Assembly (NCBI RefSeq): GCF_016741935.1
Contig: NZ_JAERRG010000009.1
Coordinates: 124,001-188,000 of the forward strand
DNA length: 64,000 bases
From: Streptomyces endocoffeicus
Lineage (GTDB): Bacteria; Actinomycetota; Actinomycetes; Streptomycetales; Streptomycetaceae
Direction of reading: 5' to 3'
Positions 7,972 to 15,554 of this stretch are shown in pieces. Both the position numbers and the translations under genes were made by a program. The notes under the pieces are model-generated. The model saw only the letters and a program-made list of their open reading frames with translations. It did not search any database and was not told the origin of the DNA. The number at the start of each line of letters is the position of its first letter. The stretch's first letter is position 1.

Positions 7972-8886
7972 TCAGCCGGTGCGGTAGCGGTCGATGGGCG
8001 GCGGCTTGGGGGCGGGCACACCCGAGAGGCCGAGGGTCGCGTCGTACGCCTTCTTCCAGTCGCCGTTGCGCTCGTGGAAGAGGATCGCGTCGTCCAGCGC
8101 GAAGCGCAGCGCGTTGTCCCGCTTGGGCACGCCGATGCCGTACGGCTCCTTGGAGAAGGGCCGGCCGACCACCTTCAGCTCGCCGGGGGCCTTGGCCGCG
8201 TAGCCGAGCAGGATGGTGTTGTCGGTGGTCACCGCGTCCACCTGGAAGCTGAGCAGGTTGTCCACGCACACCGAGTACGTGTCGTACGCGACCGCGTGGG
8301 CCTTGGGGTAGTCGGCCTGGATGCGCTGCAGCGGGGTGGAGCCGGCCACCGAGCAGACGGTTTTGCCCGCGAGGTCTCCGGGGCCGTGGATGTCGTTCTC
8401 GTCGGTGCGCACCAGCAGCGACTGACCCGCCATGAAGTAGGGCCCGGCGAAGCCGACCAGCCGTTTGCGCAGCGGATTGATGGTGTAGGTGCCGACGTAG
8501 TAGTCGATCTGGCCGCTCTGGAGCGCGGTCTCGCGGTTGGCGGAGGCGATGGTCTGGAACCGGATGGTCTTCGGGGCGAAGCCGAGGGAGGCGGACATCA
8601 TGCGGGCGATCTCGATGTCGAAGCCCGAGTAACGGCCGGTGGCCGGGTCCCGCTCACCCAGATACGGCTGGTCCTCCTTGACCCCCACGGTGAGATGGCC
8701 GCGGCGCTCGGCCCGGCGCCAGGTGGGCGAGGCGGGCAGCCGGAACCCGGTGTCCACCCTGTAGGTGGGCAGCTTCTCGGCCCGGGGGCCCTTGGCGGGC
8801 GGGCTGCCCTCCTTGCCACAGCCGAGCATGAGCAGCAGGGCCAGGGCCGTGGTGAGGGCGGCGGTCGCGCGGCACAGACGCCTCAT
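7972..8886 (-). CDS. gluB: Glutamate-binding lipoprotein of the ABC transporter
   Basis: 304-residue periplasmic-binding-protein family 3 protein. From the ATG at 8886 it has a basic start, a hydrophobic core and a lipobox LMLGC with Cys23, so it is a membrane-anchored lipoprotein. The solute-binding fold follows (YSGFDIEIARMM, KTVCSVAGSTPLQRI, AVTTDNTILLGYA). Alternative in-frame starts up to 8928 would add MVMTDMVMTH-like residues made by a 15-bp duplication; I prefer 8886 because the signal peptide starts there, but the ribosome binding site is not decisive. Confidence 0.88.
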   Translation of the reverse strand: MRRLCRATAALTTALALLLMLGCGKEGSPPAKGPRAEKLPTYRVDTGFRLPASPTWRRAERRGHLTVGVKEDQPYLGERDPATGRYSGFDIEIARMMSASLGFAPKTIRFQTIASANRETALQSGQIDYYVGTYTINPLRKRLVGFAGPYFMAGQSLLVRTDENDIHGPGDLAGKTVCSVAGSTPLQRIQADYPKAHAVAYDTYSVCVDNLLSFQVDAVTTDNTILLGYAAKAPGELKVVGRPFSKEPYGIGVPKRDNALRFALDDAILFHERNGDWKKAYDATLGLSGVPAPKPPPIDRYRTG

Positions 8887-8890
8887 GTGC

Positions 8891-8920
8891 GTCATCACCA
8901 TGTCCGTCATCACCATGTCC
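8891..8920. repeat. Tandem 15-bp direct repeat at the gluB start
   Basis: gtcatcaccatgtcc occurs twice head to tail at 8891-8905 and 8906-8920. On the minus strand each unit contributes extra ATG codons in the gluB frame, so the duplication multiplies possible start sites between gluA and gluB. Confidence 0.9.
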
Positions 8921-8933
8921 GTCATCACCCGGC

Positions 8934-9680
8934 TCAGTGCTTGAGGATCTTGGACAGGAAGTCCCGGGCGCGCTCGCTCTCCGGGGACCGGAAGAACTCC
9001 TCCGGCGTACGGTCCTCGACGATCCCGCCGTCGGCCATGAAGACCACCCGGTTCGCGGCGGAGCGGGCGAAGCCCATCTCATGGGTGACCACGACCATCG
9101 TCATCCCGTCCTGGGCGAGCCGGCGCATCACCTCCAGCACCTCGTTGATCATCTCGGGGTCGAGTGCGGAGGTCGGCTCGTCGAAGAGCATCACCTTCGG
9201 GTCCATCGCCAGTGCGCGGGCGATGGCCACCCGCTGCTGCTGGCCGCCGGAGAGCTGGGCGGGGAACTTCCCGGCCTGATCGGCCAGTCCGACCCGGTCC
9301 AGCAGCTCCCGGGAGCGCCGCTCGGCGTCCTGCTTGGCGCGGCGGCGGACCTTGGTCTGGCCGAGCATCACATTGGCGAGCACGGTGTGGTGGGCGAAGA
9401 GGTTGAACGACTGGAAGACCATGCCGACCTCGGCCCGCAGCCGCGCCAGCTCCTTGCCCTCCTCGGGCAGCGGACGGCCGTCGATGACGATGGAGCCGGA
9501 CTGGACGGTCTCCAGCCGGTTGATGGTCCGGATCAGGGTGGACTTGCCGCCGCCGGAGGGGCCGATGATCACGACGACTTCGCCGCGCCCGACGGTGAGC
9601 TCGATGTCCCGCAGAACGTGCAGCGCGCCGAAGTGCTTGTTGACGCCGCGCAGCTCGATCAACGGCTCACCGACGGCCAT
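8934..9680 (-). CDS. gluA: Glutamate-type amino acid ABC transporter ATPase
   Basis: 248-residue ATPase of the polar amino acid uptake group. Walker A GPSGGGKST is at residues 40-48, the signature is LSGGQQQRVAIARAL, Walker B VMLFDEPTSALDPE, and the switch histidine sits in VVTHEMGFA. The start at 9680 (MAVGEPLIEL) is taken because the domain begins there; longer frames reach into the intergenic region. It is the first gene of gluABCD, transcribed right to left, and supplies ATP hydrolysis for glutamate import. Confidence 0.92.
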   Translation of the reverse strand: MAVGEPLIELRGVNKHFGALHVLRDIELTVGRGEVVVIIGPSGGGKSTLIRTINRLETVQSGSIVIDGRPLPEEGKELARLRAEVGMVFQSFNLFAHHTVLANVMLGQTKVRRRAKQDAERRSRELLDRVGLADQAGKFPAQLSGGQQQRVAIARALAMDPKVMLFDEPTSALDPEMINEVLEVMRRLAQDGMTMVVVTHEMGFARSAANRVVFMADGGIVEDRTPEEFFRSPESERARDFLSKILKH

Positions 9681-9811
9681 ACCCGGCCCCACCCGCCTTC
9701 CGCTGTGTCCCGGTTCAGCGCAAGCTATCCGGACAACTGCGGAGCTTTGGGCACGGACACGCACCGATGGGCCGATACCGCCCGACAGGGCCTACGGGGG
9801 CCGGCGGGTCA

Positions 9812-10139
9812 TTCCCCTCCCCGCCCCTTCCCGTAACCAGGGGCAGCCCCCTGGACCCCGGCACCGGCGCGCTGACCACGGCCGCCACACCGACGCAACG
9901 GCCGAGCGGGCAGACGCCCACACACCTCCGGGCCGCCCAGGAGGAGCCCGGGGCGAAGCCCCGCATTCCAGCCCCTCCGGCGTTCGAGAAGCGGGGTCTG
10001 GGGCGGAGCCCCGCATTCCAGCCCCTCCGGCGTTTGAGGAGCGGGGTCTGGGGCGAAGCCCCGCATTCCAGCCCCTCCGGCGTTTGAGGAGCGGGGTCTG
10101 GGGCGAAGCCCCGGTTTCGGGAAGGGGCGGGGAGGGGAA
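9812..10139. repeat. Three tandem 50-bp repeats framed by a 22-bp inverted repeat
   Basis: Units at 9961-10010, 10011-10060 and 10061-10110 are nearly identical (ccgcattccagcccctccgg at the start of each), each able to fold a ggggtc...gcccc hairpin, with a partial unit just before. A perfect 22-bp inverted repeat lies outside them (9812-9833 and 10118-10139), the same sequence as at 4407-4428. The array fills the space between gluA and the convergently placed end of the next gene; 9681-9811 shows no gene. Confidence 0.85.
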
Positions 10140-10156
10140 AACCCCCGGCCCCACCG

Positions 10157-10597
10157 CTAGGCCTCGGCGACCTCCGCATAGCACTGGCAGAGTTCGGGCG
10201 CCCCGTCGGCCGCCCACTGCTGACCAGCCTCCACGACGTCAACCTCGCGGCCGGAGGCCAGCCTGACGACGGGTCGGCCGTTGGGCCACACCTGCCAGAC
10301 GGCCCCGGGGACGGTGCGGACAATGACCGTGCCCAGGTAGAGACCCGCGTCGTTACCGAGCCAGGGAAGCTCGTCCGGGTCGTCGCGCCAGCGCGGCGCC
10401 ATCTGGTCCAGCGCCTCCAGGGAGGCCGTGGAGTCATCGAGCCCGATACCCGCGGCGGAGGCCCGCGCGCGCAGGAGTTCGCATTCGGAGAGCAGTTGGG
10501 CGACGCCCTGGGGGTCCTCCTCCTGGGCACCCATCAGGGCCGCGCCCGAGGCGGGGCCACGTCGCTTGCGCCAGTTGCCCAAGAAGGAGATGTTCAT
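10157..10597 (-). CDS. Small conserved protein (possibly DUF6278 family)
   Basis: 146-residue acidic, soluble protein with no signal peptide or membrane segment. The ATG at 10597 (MNISFLGNWRKRR) is chosen because upstream frame content lacks protein character. The middle part is rich in Asp/Trp (RWRDDPDELPWLGNDAG) and the C-terminus in Cys/Glu (ELCQCYAEVAEA). The overall look matches a small Streptomyces-specific family that I recall as DUF6278, but I cannot verify the assignment. No function is known. It is divergent from the SGNH hydrolase gene. Confidence 0.7.
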   Translation of the reverse strand: MNISFLGNWRKRRGPASGAALMGAQEEDPQGVAQLLSECELLRARASAAGIGLDDSTASLEALDQMAPRWRDDPDELPWLGNDAGLYLGTVIVRTVPGAVWQVWPNGRPVVRLASGREVDVVEAGQQWAADGAPELCQCYAEVAEA

Positions 10598-10751
10598 ACC
10601 GCTCAGCGTGGCATCCAGGCCACCGGCGCACCACAGGGCGCGCGGTATGAGCTGTGACCCGATGCTTGTCTTGACGACACCCACCTGCCTCCGTACGTTC
10701 TCCGGGCGCCTGTCGAATCGCCGGTCGGGTTGGTTGCGAGAGGGGACACAT

Positions 10752-12566
10752 ATGCGCGTCGCGAGACCGTGGACAACCGCCGGGATCGTCGCGGGAGGTG
10801 TCACCCTCGCACTGCTCGCACCACCACCCTCCTCCGCCGCACCGGCCAGTGCGCCGACCCACAAGCCGCTCCCTCTGGAGCGGCTTTTCGACAACCGGGC
10901 GGTCAGCGATGACACCCGCCCGGGTGACGCGGACTTCGACGGCGCGGGCGCCTCACTCTCCGCGCAGGATCTGCGGGCCGCGGGCTGGACGCCGGGGCGC
11001 GATATCGCCCTGGACGCGGGGCGGTTGACCTGGCCCAGGAGCGCGGGGGCACGGCCGGACAATGTGATCGCCGACGGCCAGACGGTGCGGCTGCGCGGCC
11101 GGGGCGAGGCGTTGACCTTCCTGGTGGCGAGCAGTTCGCCGAACGGGCCCGGCGCCGGGGCGAGCGGTGTCGGAACGGTGCGCTACCGCGACGGGTCGAG
11201 CCATCCGTACACGCTGAGCGCGCCGGACTGGCGGGCGGGCCCGGCCGCGACCAAGGCCGTGGGCCTCCCCCATCTCAACACCGCCGCGGGGCAGCGGCAG
11301 GAGACGGCCCGGCTGTACGCGGTGACGGTGCCGTTGGAGCGCGGCCACGAGGTCGCGTCGGTGGTGCTGCCGAGGGACCCGGGCCCGGCGGCCGATCTCC
11401 ATGTCTTCGCCGCGTCGCCGCGGCAGCCCGCGGACGGCTGGACCGGGAGCTGGGCGGCGAGCACCGCCGGGTACACCAAGGTCGGGCCGTGGACCGATCA
11501 GACGCTGCGGCTGGTGGTGCACACCAGCGCGGGCGGGCCGGGGGCCCGGGTGCGGCTGGAGAACACCTTCGCCGCGTCCCCCGTGGAGATCGGCCATGCG
11601 ACGGTCGCGCTCCAGGCGAGCGGCGCGGCGGCCCAGGGGTCACCGGTGCCGCTGACCTTCGGCGGGCGGCCGGGGACCTCGATCCCCGCGGGCGCGCAGG
11701 TGTTCAGCGATCCGGTGGACTTCCCGGTTCCGGCGGACGCCAATCTGCTGGTGAGCTTCCATCTGCCGGGTCCGGTCGCGGCGGTGCCAGTGCACAGCCA
11801 GGCCACCCAGCGGTCGTATCTGAGCGCGGCGGGCAGCGGTGACCGGACCGCCGAGCCGGGGGCTGAGTCCTACACCGGCACCCTCACCACCTGGCCGTTC
11901 CTGACCGGGGTCGATGTGCGGGGCGGGCCGGGTTCGGTGGTGGCGCTCGGCGACTCGATCACCGACGGCACCAAGTCCACCAATGACGCCAACCGCCGCT
12001 GGCCCGATGTGCTCGCGCGGCGGCTGCGCGGCCAGTCCGAGGTCCCGGCGTACGGGGTGCTCAACGCGGGCATCTCCGCCAACCGCGTGGTGGCCGACCG
12101 CTATCCGGGCGAGGGCGTCTCCACGGACACCGGCGGGGTCAGCACCCAGCACCGGCTGGAGCGGGATGTGCTCGCCCAGACCGGGGCCCGTACGGTCGTC
12201 GTCTTCCAGGGCATCAACGATCTGCGGTGGGGCAGCTCGGCCGAGGAGCTGATCGCGGGTCTGCGGTCGGTCGCGTCGCGGGTGCGGGAGCGCGGGCTGC
12301 GGGTGGTCGGGGCGACCATCGCCCCGTGCGAGGGCGAGTCGCTGTGCACGGCGGACGCGGACGCGCGGCGCTCGGCCGTCAACGCCTTCATCCGGGACAG
12401 CGGCGGGGTGTTCGACGCCGTGCTGGACTTCGACGCGGTGGTGCGGGACCCCGAGCACCCGGCGCGGATCCTGCCCGCCTATGACAGCGGGGACCATCTG
12501 CACCCGGGCGACGCGGGGTTGCGGGCGCTGGCGGAGTCGATCGACCTGCGGAAGCTGATGGGGTAG
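10752..12566 (+). CDS. Secreted SGNH/GDSL-family esterase with N-terminal accessory domain
   Basis: 604 residues with a signal peptide ending near AAPASA (residue 30). The first half, to about residue 370, is a beta-rich accessory region; the second half is a complete SGNH hydrolase: block I ALGDSITDG with Ser402, an NAGIS block, GINDLR as the G-x-N-D block and DHLHPGD with the catalytic Asp/His pair. The family acts on esters of lipids, carbohydrates or acetylated glycans outside the cell. The ATG at 10752 has a GAGAGGGG sequence upstream, and the signal peptide fixes the start. A strong hairpin begins at the stop codon. Confidence 0.88.
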   Translation: MRVARPWTTAGIVAGGVTLALLAPPPSSAAPASAPTHKPLPLERLFDNRAVSDDTRPGDADFDGAGASLSAQDLRAAGWTPGRDIALDAGRLTWPRSAGARPDNVIADGQTVRLRGRGEALTFLVASSSPNGPGAGASGVGTVRYRDGSSHPYTLSAPDWRAGPAATKAVGLPHLNTAAGQRQETARLYAVTVPLERGHEVASVVLPRDPGPAADLHVFAASPRQPADGWTGSWAASTAGYTKVGPWTDQTLRLVVHTSAGGPGARVRLENTFAASPVEIGHATVALQASGAAAQGSPVPLTFGGRPGTSIPAGAQVFSDPVDFPVPADANLLVSFHLPGPVAAVPVHSQATQRSYLSAAGSGDRTAEPGAESYTGTLTTWPFLTGVDVRGGPGSVVALGDSITDGTKSTNDANRRWPDVLARRLRGQSEVPAYGVLNAGISANRVVADRYPGEGVSTDTGGVSTQHRLERDVLAQTGARTVVVFQGINDLRWGSSAEELIAGLRSVASRVRERGLRVVGATIAPCEGESLCTADADARRSAVNAFIRDSGGVFDAVLDFDAVVRDPEHPARILPAYDSGDHLHPGDAGLRALAESIDLRKLMG

Positions 12567-12588
12567 GGGGAGCCTCAGGGGCTCCCCC
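12566..12588. terminator. Hairpin terminator between convergent genes
   Basis: Perfect 9-bp stem GGGGGAGCC (12566-12574) and GGCTCCCCC (12580-12588) with a five-base loop, directly after the esterase stop codon and before the end of the convergent exonuclease gene. A run of five A (12596-12600) follows on the plus strand. Confidence 0.8.
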
Positions 12589-12627
12589 GCCCCGTAAAAA
12601 CGCTCCGGACACGCCCCCGCCGCCGGG

Positions 12628-13407
12628 TCACACCTCCAGGTCGACGACGACCGGGGCGTGGTCGGAGGCGCCCTTGCCCTTGCGCTCCTCGCGGTCCACA
12701 TACGCGTCGCCGACCGCCTTGGCGAACGTCTCGTTCCCGTAGACCAGGTCGATGCGCATGCCGCGGTTCTTGGGGAAGCCCAGCTCGCGGTAGTCCCAGT
12801 AAGTGAAGGGGCGGTCGTACTTCAGCGGCCGCGGCATCACGTCCGAAAGACCCGACTCGCGCAGCGCCGCCAGGGCCTCGCGCTCCAGGTCCGTCACATG
12901 GGTCAGCCCGTCGAAGGCGGAGCGGTCCCAGACGTCCTCGTCGGTCGGCGCCACATTGAAGTCGCCGAGGACCGCGAAGGGGCGCTCACCGGCCGCGTCC
13001 CCGGCGACGGCCGTGCGCAGCGCCTCCAGCCAGCGCAGCTTGTAGTCGTAGTGGGGGTGGCCGATCTCCCGGCCGTTGGGCACATAGACCGACCAGAGGC
13101 GGACCGGGCCGCAGGTGGCGCCTATCGCCCGCGGCTCCTGGCCGCCGTCGTAGTCCGGGCCGCCGGGGAGGCCCACGGTGACGTCCGCGAGCCCGGCCTT
13201 GGAGAGCAGCGCCACTCCGTTCCACCGGCCGGTGGCGTTGACCGCGGCCTCGTAGCCGAGCTCCCGGAGCGGCTCGTACGGAAAGGCGGACTCGGCGCAC
13301 TTGGTCTCCTGGACGCACAGGACGTCCGTGCCGCTGCTCTCCAGCCAGGCCAGCAGCCGGGGCAGCCGGGCGGTGATCGAATTGACGTTCCAGGTCGCGA
13401 TGCGCAT
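12628..13407 (-). CDS. xth: Exodeoxyribonuclease III
   Basis: 259-residue EEP-fold nuclease: Mg-dependent 3'-5' exonuclease and AP endonuclease of base excision repair. Motifs in order: MRIATWNVNS at the N-terminus, VQETK with the metal-binding Glu, the catalytic GDFNVAP region, and SDHAPVVV at the end with the catalytic histidine. Length is normal for bacterial ExoIII. The start is set at ATG 13407, where the family sequence begins; a start three codons earlier is possible. It converges with the esterase gene and follows the MBL-fold gene on the same strand. Confidence 0.93.
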   Translation of the reverse strand: MRIATWNVNSITARLPRLLAWLESSGTDVLCVQETKCAESAFPYEPLRELGYEAAVNATGRWNGVALLSKAGLADVTVGLPGGPDYDGGQEPRAIGATCGPVRLWSVYVPNGREIGHPHYDYKLRWLEALRTAVAGDAAGERPFAVLGDFNVAPTDEDVWDRSAFDGLTHVTDLEREALAALRESGLSDVMPRPLKYDRPFTYWDYRELGFPKNRGMRIDLVYGNETFAKAVGDAYVDREERKGKGASDHAPVVVDLEV

Positions 13408-13449
13408 AGGGCACAACCTACATCCCGGCTCTGACAGCGAGCCCGGCCC

Positions 13450-14097
13450 TCAGAGGGTGAGGGATTGGCCCGGGGTCAGCCGCAGGTGCTCGGCGCCTTC
13501 GGTGCCGGGGCCCTCGGGGCCGAGCATCCGCCCGTAGACCGTGTGCGCGAGGTCGGACAGCAGGGCGTCGTGGATGTCGATGGCCCGGCGCGGGCCGACC
13601 GCGCGGACGTAGTCGAGGATCTCGGCGAACTTGTTCCAGGGGGCGTGCACCGGCAGCATCAGCGTGTCCACCCGGTGCCCGGCGGGCACGGTGAGCGCGT
13701 CGCCGGGGTGGAAGAGCGTGCCGTCCAGCAGATAGCCCACATTGGTGATCCGGGGGATGTCGGGGTGGATGATGGCGTGCAGCTGGCCGTGCACCTCGAT
13801 GTCGAATCCCGCCGCGCTGAAGCTGTCGCCCTCCCCGATGGTGTTCACCCGCCCGGGAAACGCCGCTGAGATGTGGTGGGCGACGCTGTGGAGCGTCCAG
13901 ATCTGGGCGTCGGGGTTGTCGTCGAGCGCCGTGCGCAGCCGCTCCTCGTTGAAGTGGTCGAAGTGCTCGTGGGTGACCAGGATCGCGTCCGCGCCGACCG
14001 CGGCGTCCTCTTCGCTGAAGGTCCCGGGGTCGATGACGAGCGTCTGCTCGTCCTTCTCGATCCGGACGCAGGCATGGCCCTTCTTGGTGAGCTTCAT
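13450..14097 (-). CDS. MBL-fold metallo-hydrolase (UlaG-like)
   Basis: 215-residue single-domain metallo-beta-lactamase fold protein. The metal-binding motif is THEHFDHF (H-x-H-x-D-H). Further ligands are likely in HSVAHH/HGQLHAIIH, the GTLFHPGDAL aspartate and the final IDIHDA region. Small proteins of this type are widespread in actinobacteria and usually of unknown substrate. An in-frame ATG at 14106 adds three residues; I chose 14097 because the MKLTKKGHACVR start looks conserved. It lies 42 bases upstream of xth. Confidence 0.85.
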   Translation of the reverse strand: MKLTKKGHACVRIEKDEQTLVIDPGTFSEEDAAVGADAILVTHEHFDHFNEERLRTALDDNPDAQIWTLHSVAHHISAAFPGRVNTIGEGDSFSAAGFDIEVHGQLHAIIHPDIPRITNVGYLLDGTLFHPGDALTVPAGHRVDTLMLPVHAPWNKFAEILDYVRAVGPRRAIDIHDALLSDLAHTVYGRMLGPEGPGTEGAEHLRLTPGQSLTL

Positions 14098-14117
14098 GGA
14101 GATCATTGTGCTACCGA

Positions 14118-14190
14118 GCGCCCCGAAGGGGCGCGGGGCTGTATAGATATGCGGCTCCGCCGCGGGGCGCGACCAGCCACGACGGCGCCG
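14118..14190. repeat. Intergenic hairpin repeat (gcgcccc-gaa-ggggcgc)
   Basis: A perfect 7-bp stem (14118-14124 with 14128-14134) and a following cggctccgccgcgg hairpin make up a repeat type seen between many Streptomyces genes. It lies between the MBL gene start and the pcaL end and probably terminates pcaL transcription. Confidence 0.6.
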
Positions 14191-14231
14191 CACATGGCCA
14201 CCGACGCATCGCGGCACTTCCAGCGGAGCGC

Positions 14232-15530
14232 TCAGCCCTCAGGGCTTGTCTCCTCGCGGATGATCCGCTGGGCCACGGCGAAGGCGGAGTTCGCCGTCGG
14301 CACCCCGCAGTAGACGCCGGTGTGCAGCAGCACCTCCTTGATCTCGGTGGGCGTGAGCCCATTGCGCAGCGCGGCCCGGGTGTGGAAGGCGAGTTCGTCG
14401 AGGTGGCCGCGGGCGGCGAGGGCGGTGAGGGTGACCACGCTGCGGATCCGCCGGTCGATTCCGGGGCGGGTCCACACCTCGCCCCAGGCGTAGCGGGTGA
14501 TGAAGTCCTGAAAGTCGCCGGTGAACTCGTCGGCCAGGGACTGCGCGCGGTCCACATGGGCGTCGCCGAGCACCTCGCGGCGCACCTTGATGCCCTGGTC
14601 GTACGCGTCGGCGCGGGCGTCCAGGAACGGTTCGGGCACGTTGTGGCCGTATTCGACGACCTCGGCGCCGGGCGGCACGGGCGAGAGCACGGGCTTGGGC
14701 GGGGGCGCGGGGATCGCGGTCATCCCGGTCGGGTGGTCCGGGCTCTGCCAGGAGCTGGAGAAGTGGCGCACCAGCAGATCGGTGACGGCCATCGGCTGCT
14801 CGACGGGGGTGAGATGGGAGGCGCCGGGGACCAGCGCGAGCCGTGCGTCGGCTATCCCGGCGACCAGGACGCGGGCGTCGGCGGGCGGGGTGACCTGGTC
14901 GTCGGCCCCGGCCACCACGAGGGTGGGGACGCCGATCCGGCTGAGCTCGGCGCGGATGTCGAACGCGGCGAGGGCCTCACAGGCGGCGATGTAGCAGCCG
15001 GGGTCGGTGGTGCGGACCATCTGGACGGCCCACTCGACGATGGCGGGCTGGGCGGCGGCGAAGCCGGCGGTGAACCAGCGCTCGGGGGTGGCGCGGGCGA
15101 TCGGGTCGAGGCCGTTGGTGCGGACCACGACGCCGCGCTGCCGGAAGGAGTCGGCGGTGCCGAAGCGCGGGGAGGCGGAGACGAGGGCGAGTGAGCCCAC
15201 TCTATGGGGATGTCGCAGGGCGAGTTCGGCGCCGATGGCCCCGCCGATCGAGCAGCCCGCGTAGCCGAAGCGCTCGACGCCGAGCTGGTCGAGGGTGGCC
15301 AGCAGCCGGGCGGCGAGCTCGGCCACGGAGGGGGCCGGATGGGCGGGGGCGCCGCCGTGGCCGGGGAGGTCGAAGCGGAGGACGCGCCAGTGGCGGGAGA
15401 GCTCGGGTATCTGGCGATCCCACATATGCCATGTAGTACCGAGGGCCGGACCCAAGACCAGGACCGGAGCCTCTTCTGGCCCGTTGACCAGGTATTTCAA
15501 GGTAGTCCTGTCTTCTTCACTCACGCTCAC
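14232..15530 (-). CDS. pcaL: 3-oxoadipate enol-lactonase / 4-carboxymuconolactone decarboxylase fusion
   Basis: 432-residue bifunctional enzyme of the protocatechuate branch of the beta-ketoadipate pathway. Residues 1-265 form the alpha/beta-hydrolase lactonase (PcaD), with oxyanion region LGPALGTTWH, nucleophile elbow GCSIGG (Ser94), an acid in GADDQVTPP and a histidine in GASHLTPVEQP. Residues from about 305 form the carboxymuconolactone decarboxylase (PcaC) with RREVLGDAHV and LLHTGVYCGVPTA. The start is the GTG at 15530, only 24 bases from the integrase stop. The first ~41 codons use A/T third positions often (ACT, ACA, GGT, ATA) while the rest is almost entirely G/C, so the 5' end appears to be of different origin. 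No other pca gene is in the window. Confidence 0.92.
   Translation of the reverse strand: MSVSEEDRTTLKYLVNGPEEAPVLVLGPALGTTWHMWDRQIPELSRHWRVLRFDLPGHGGAPAHPAPSVAELAARLLATLDQLGVERFGYAGCSIGGAIGAELALRHPHRVGSLALVSASPRFGTADSFRQRGVVVRTNGLDPIARATPERWFTAGFAAAQPAIVEWAVQMVRTTDPGCYIAACEALAAFDIRAELSRIGVPTLVVAGADDQVTPPADARVLVAGIADARLALVPGASHLTPVEQPMAVTDLLVRHFSSSWQSPDHPTGMTAIPAPPPKPVLSPVPPGAEVVEYGHNVPEPFLDARADAYDQGIKVRREVLGDAHVDRAQSLADEFTGDFQDFITRYAWGEVWTRPGIDRRIRSVVTLTALAARGHLDELAFHTRAALRNGLTPTEIKEVLLHTGVYCGVPTANSAFAVAQRIIREETSPEG
15400..15440. other. Inferred attachment-site junction inside pcaL
   Basis: Codon usage of pcaL changes abruptly at about codon 41 (near 15,407). Sequence to the right looks like the integrase gene next to it; sequence to the left looks like the host chromosome. 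I infer that the site-specific crossover of the integrative element lies here and that the element provides an in-frame substitute for the first codons. The core sequence cannot be defined without the other junction or an empty site. Confidence 0.45.
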
Positions 15531-15554
15531 ACGCTCCCACGTCTCACAGCCATC

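Noticed and set aside
7948..9836. Long plus-strand frames opposite gluA and gluB
   Set aside because: Compositionally shadow-like, no domain, no ribosome binding site; the minus strand carries clear transporter genes.
9961..10110. CRISPR array
   Set aside because: The 50-bp units are contiguous with no spacers, have internal hairpins and no cas genes nearby.
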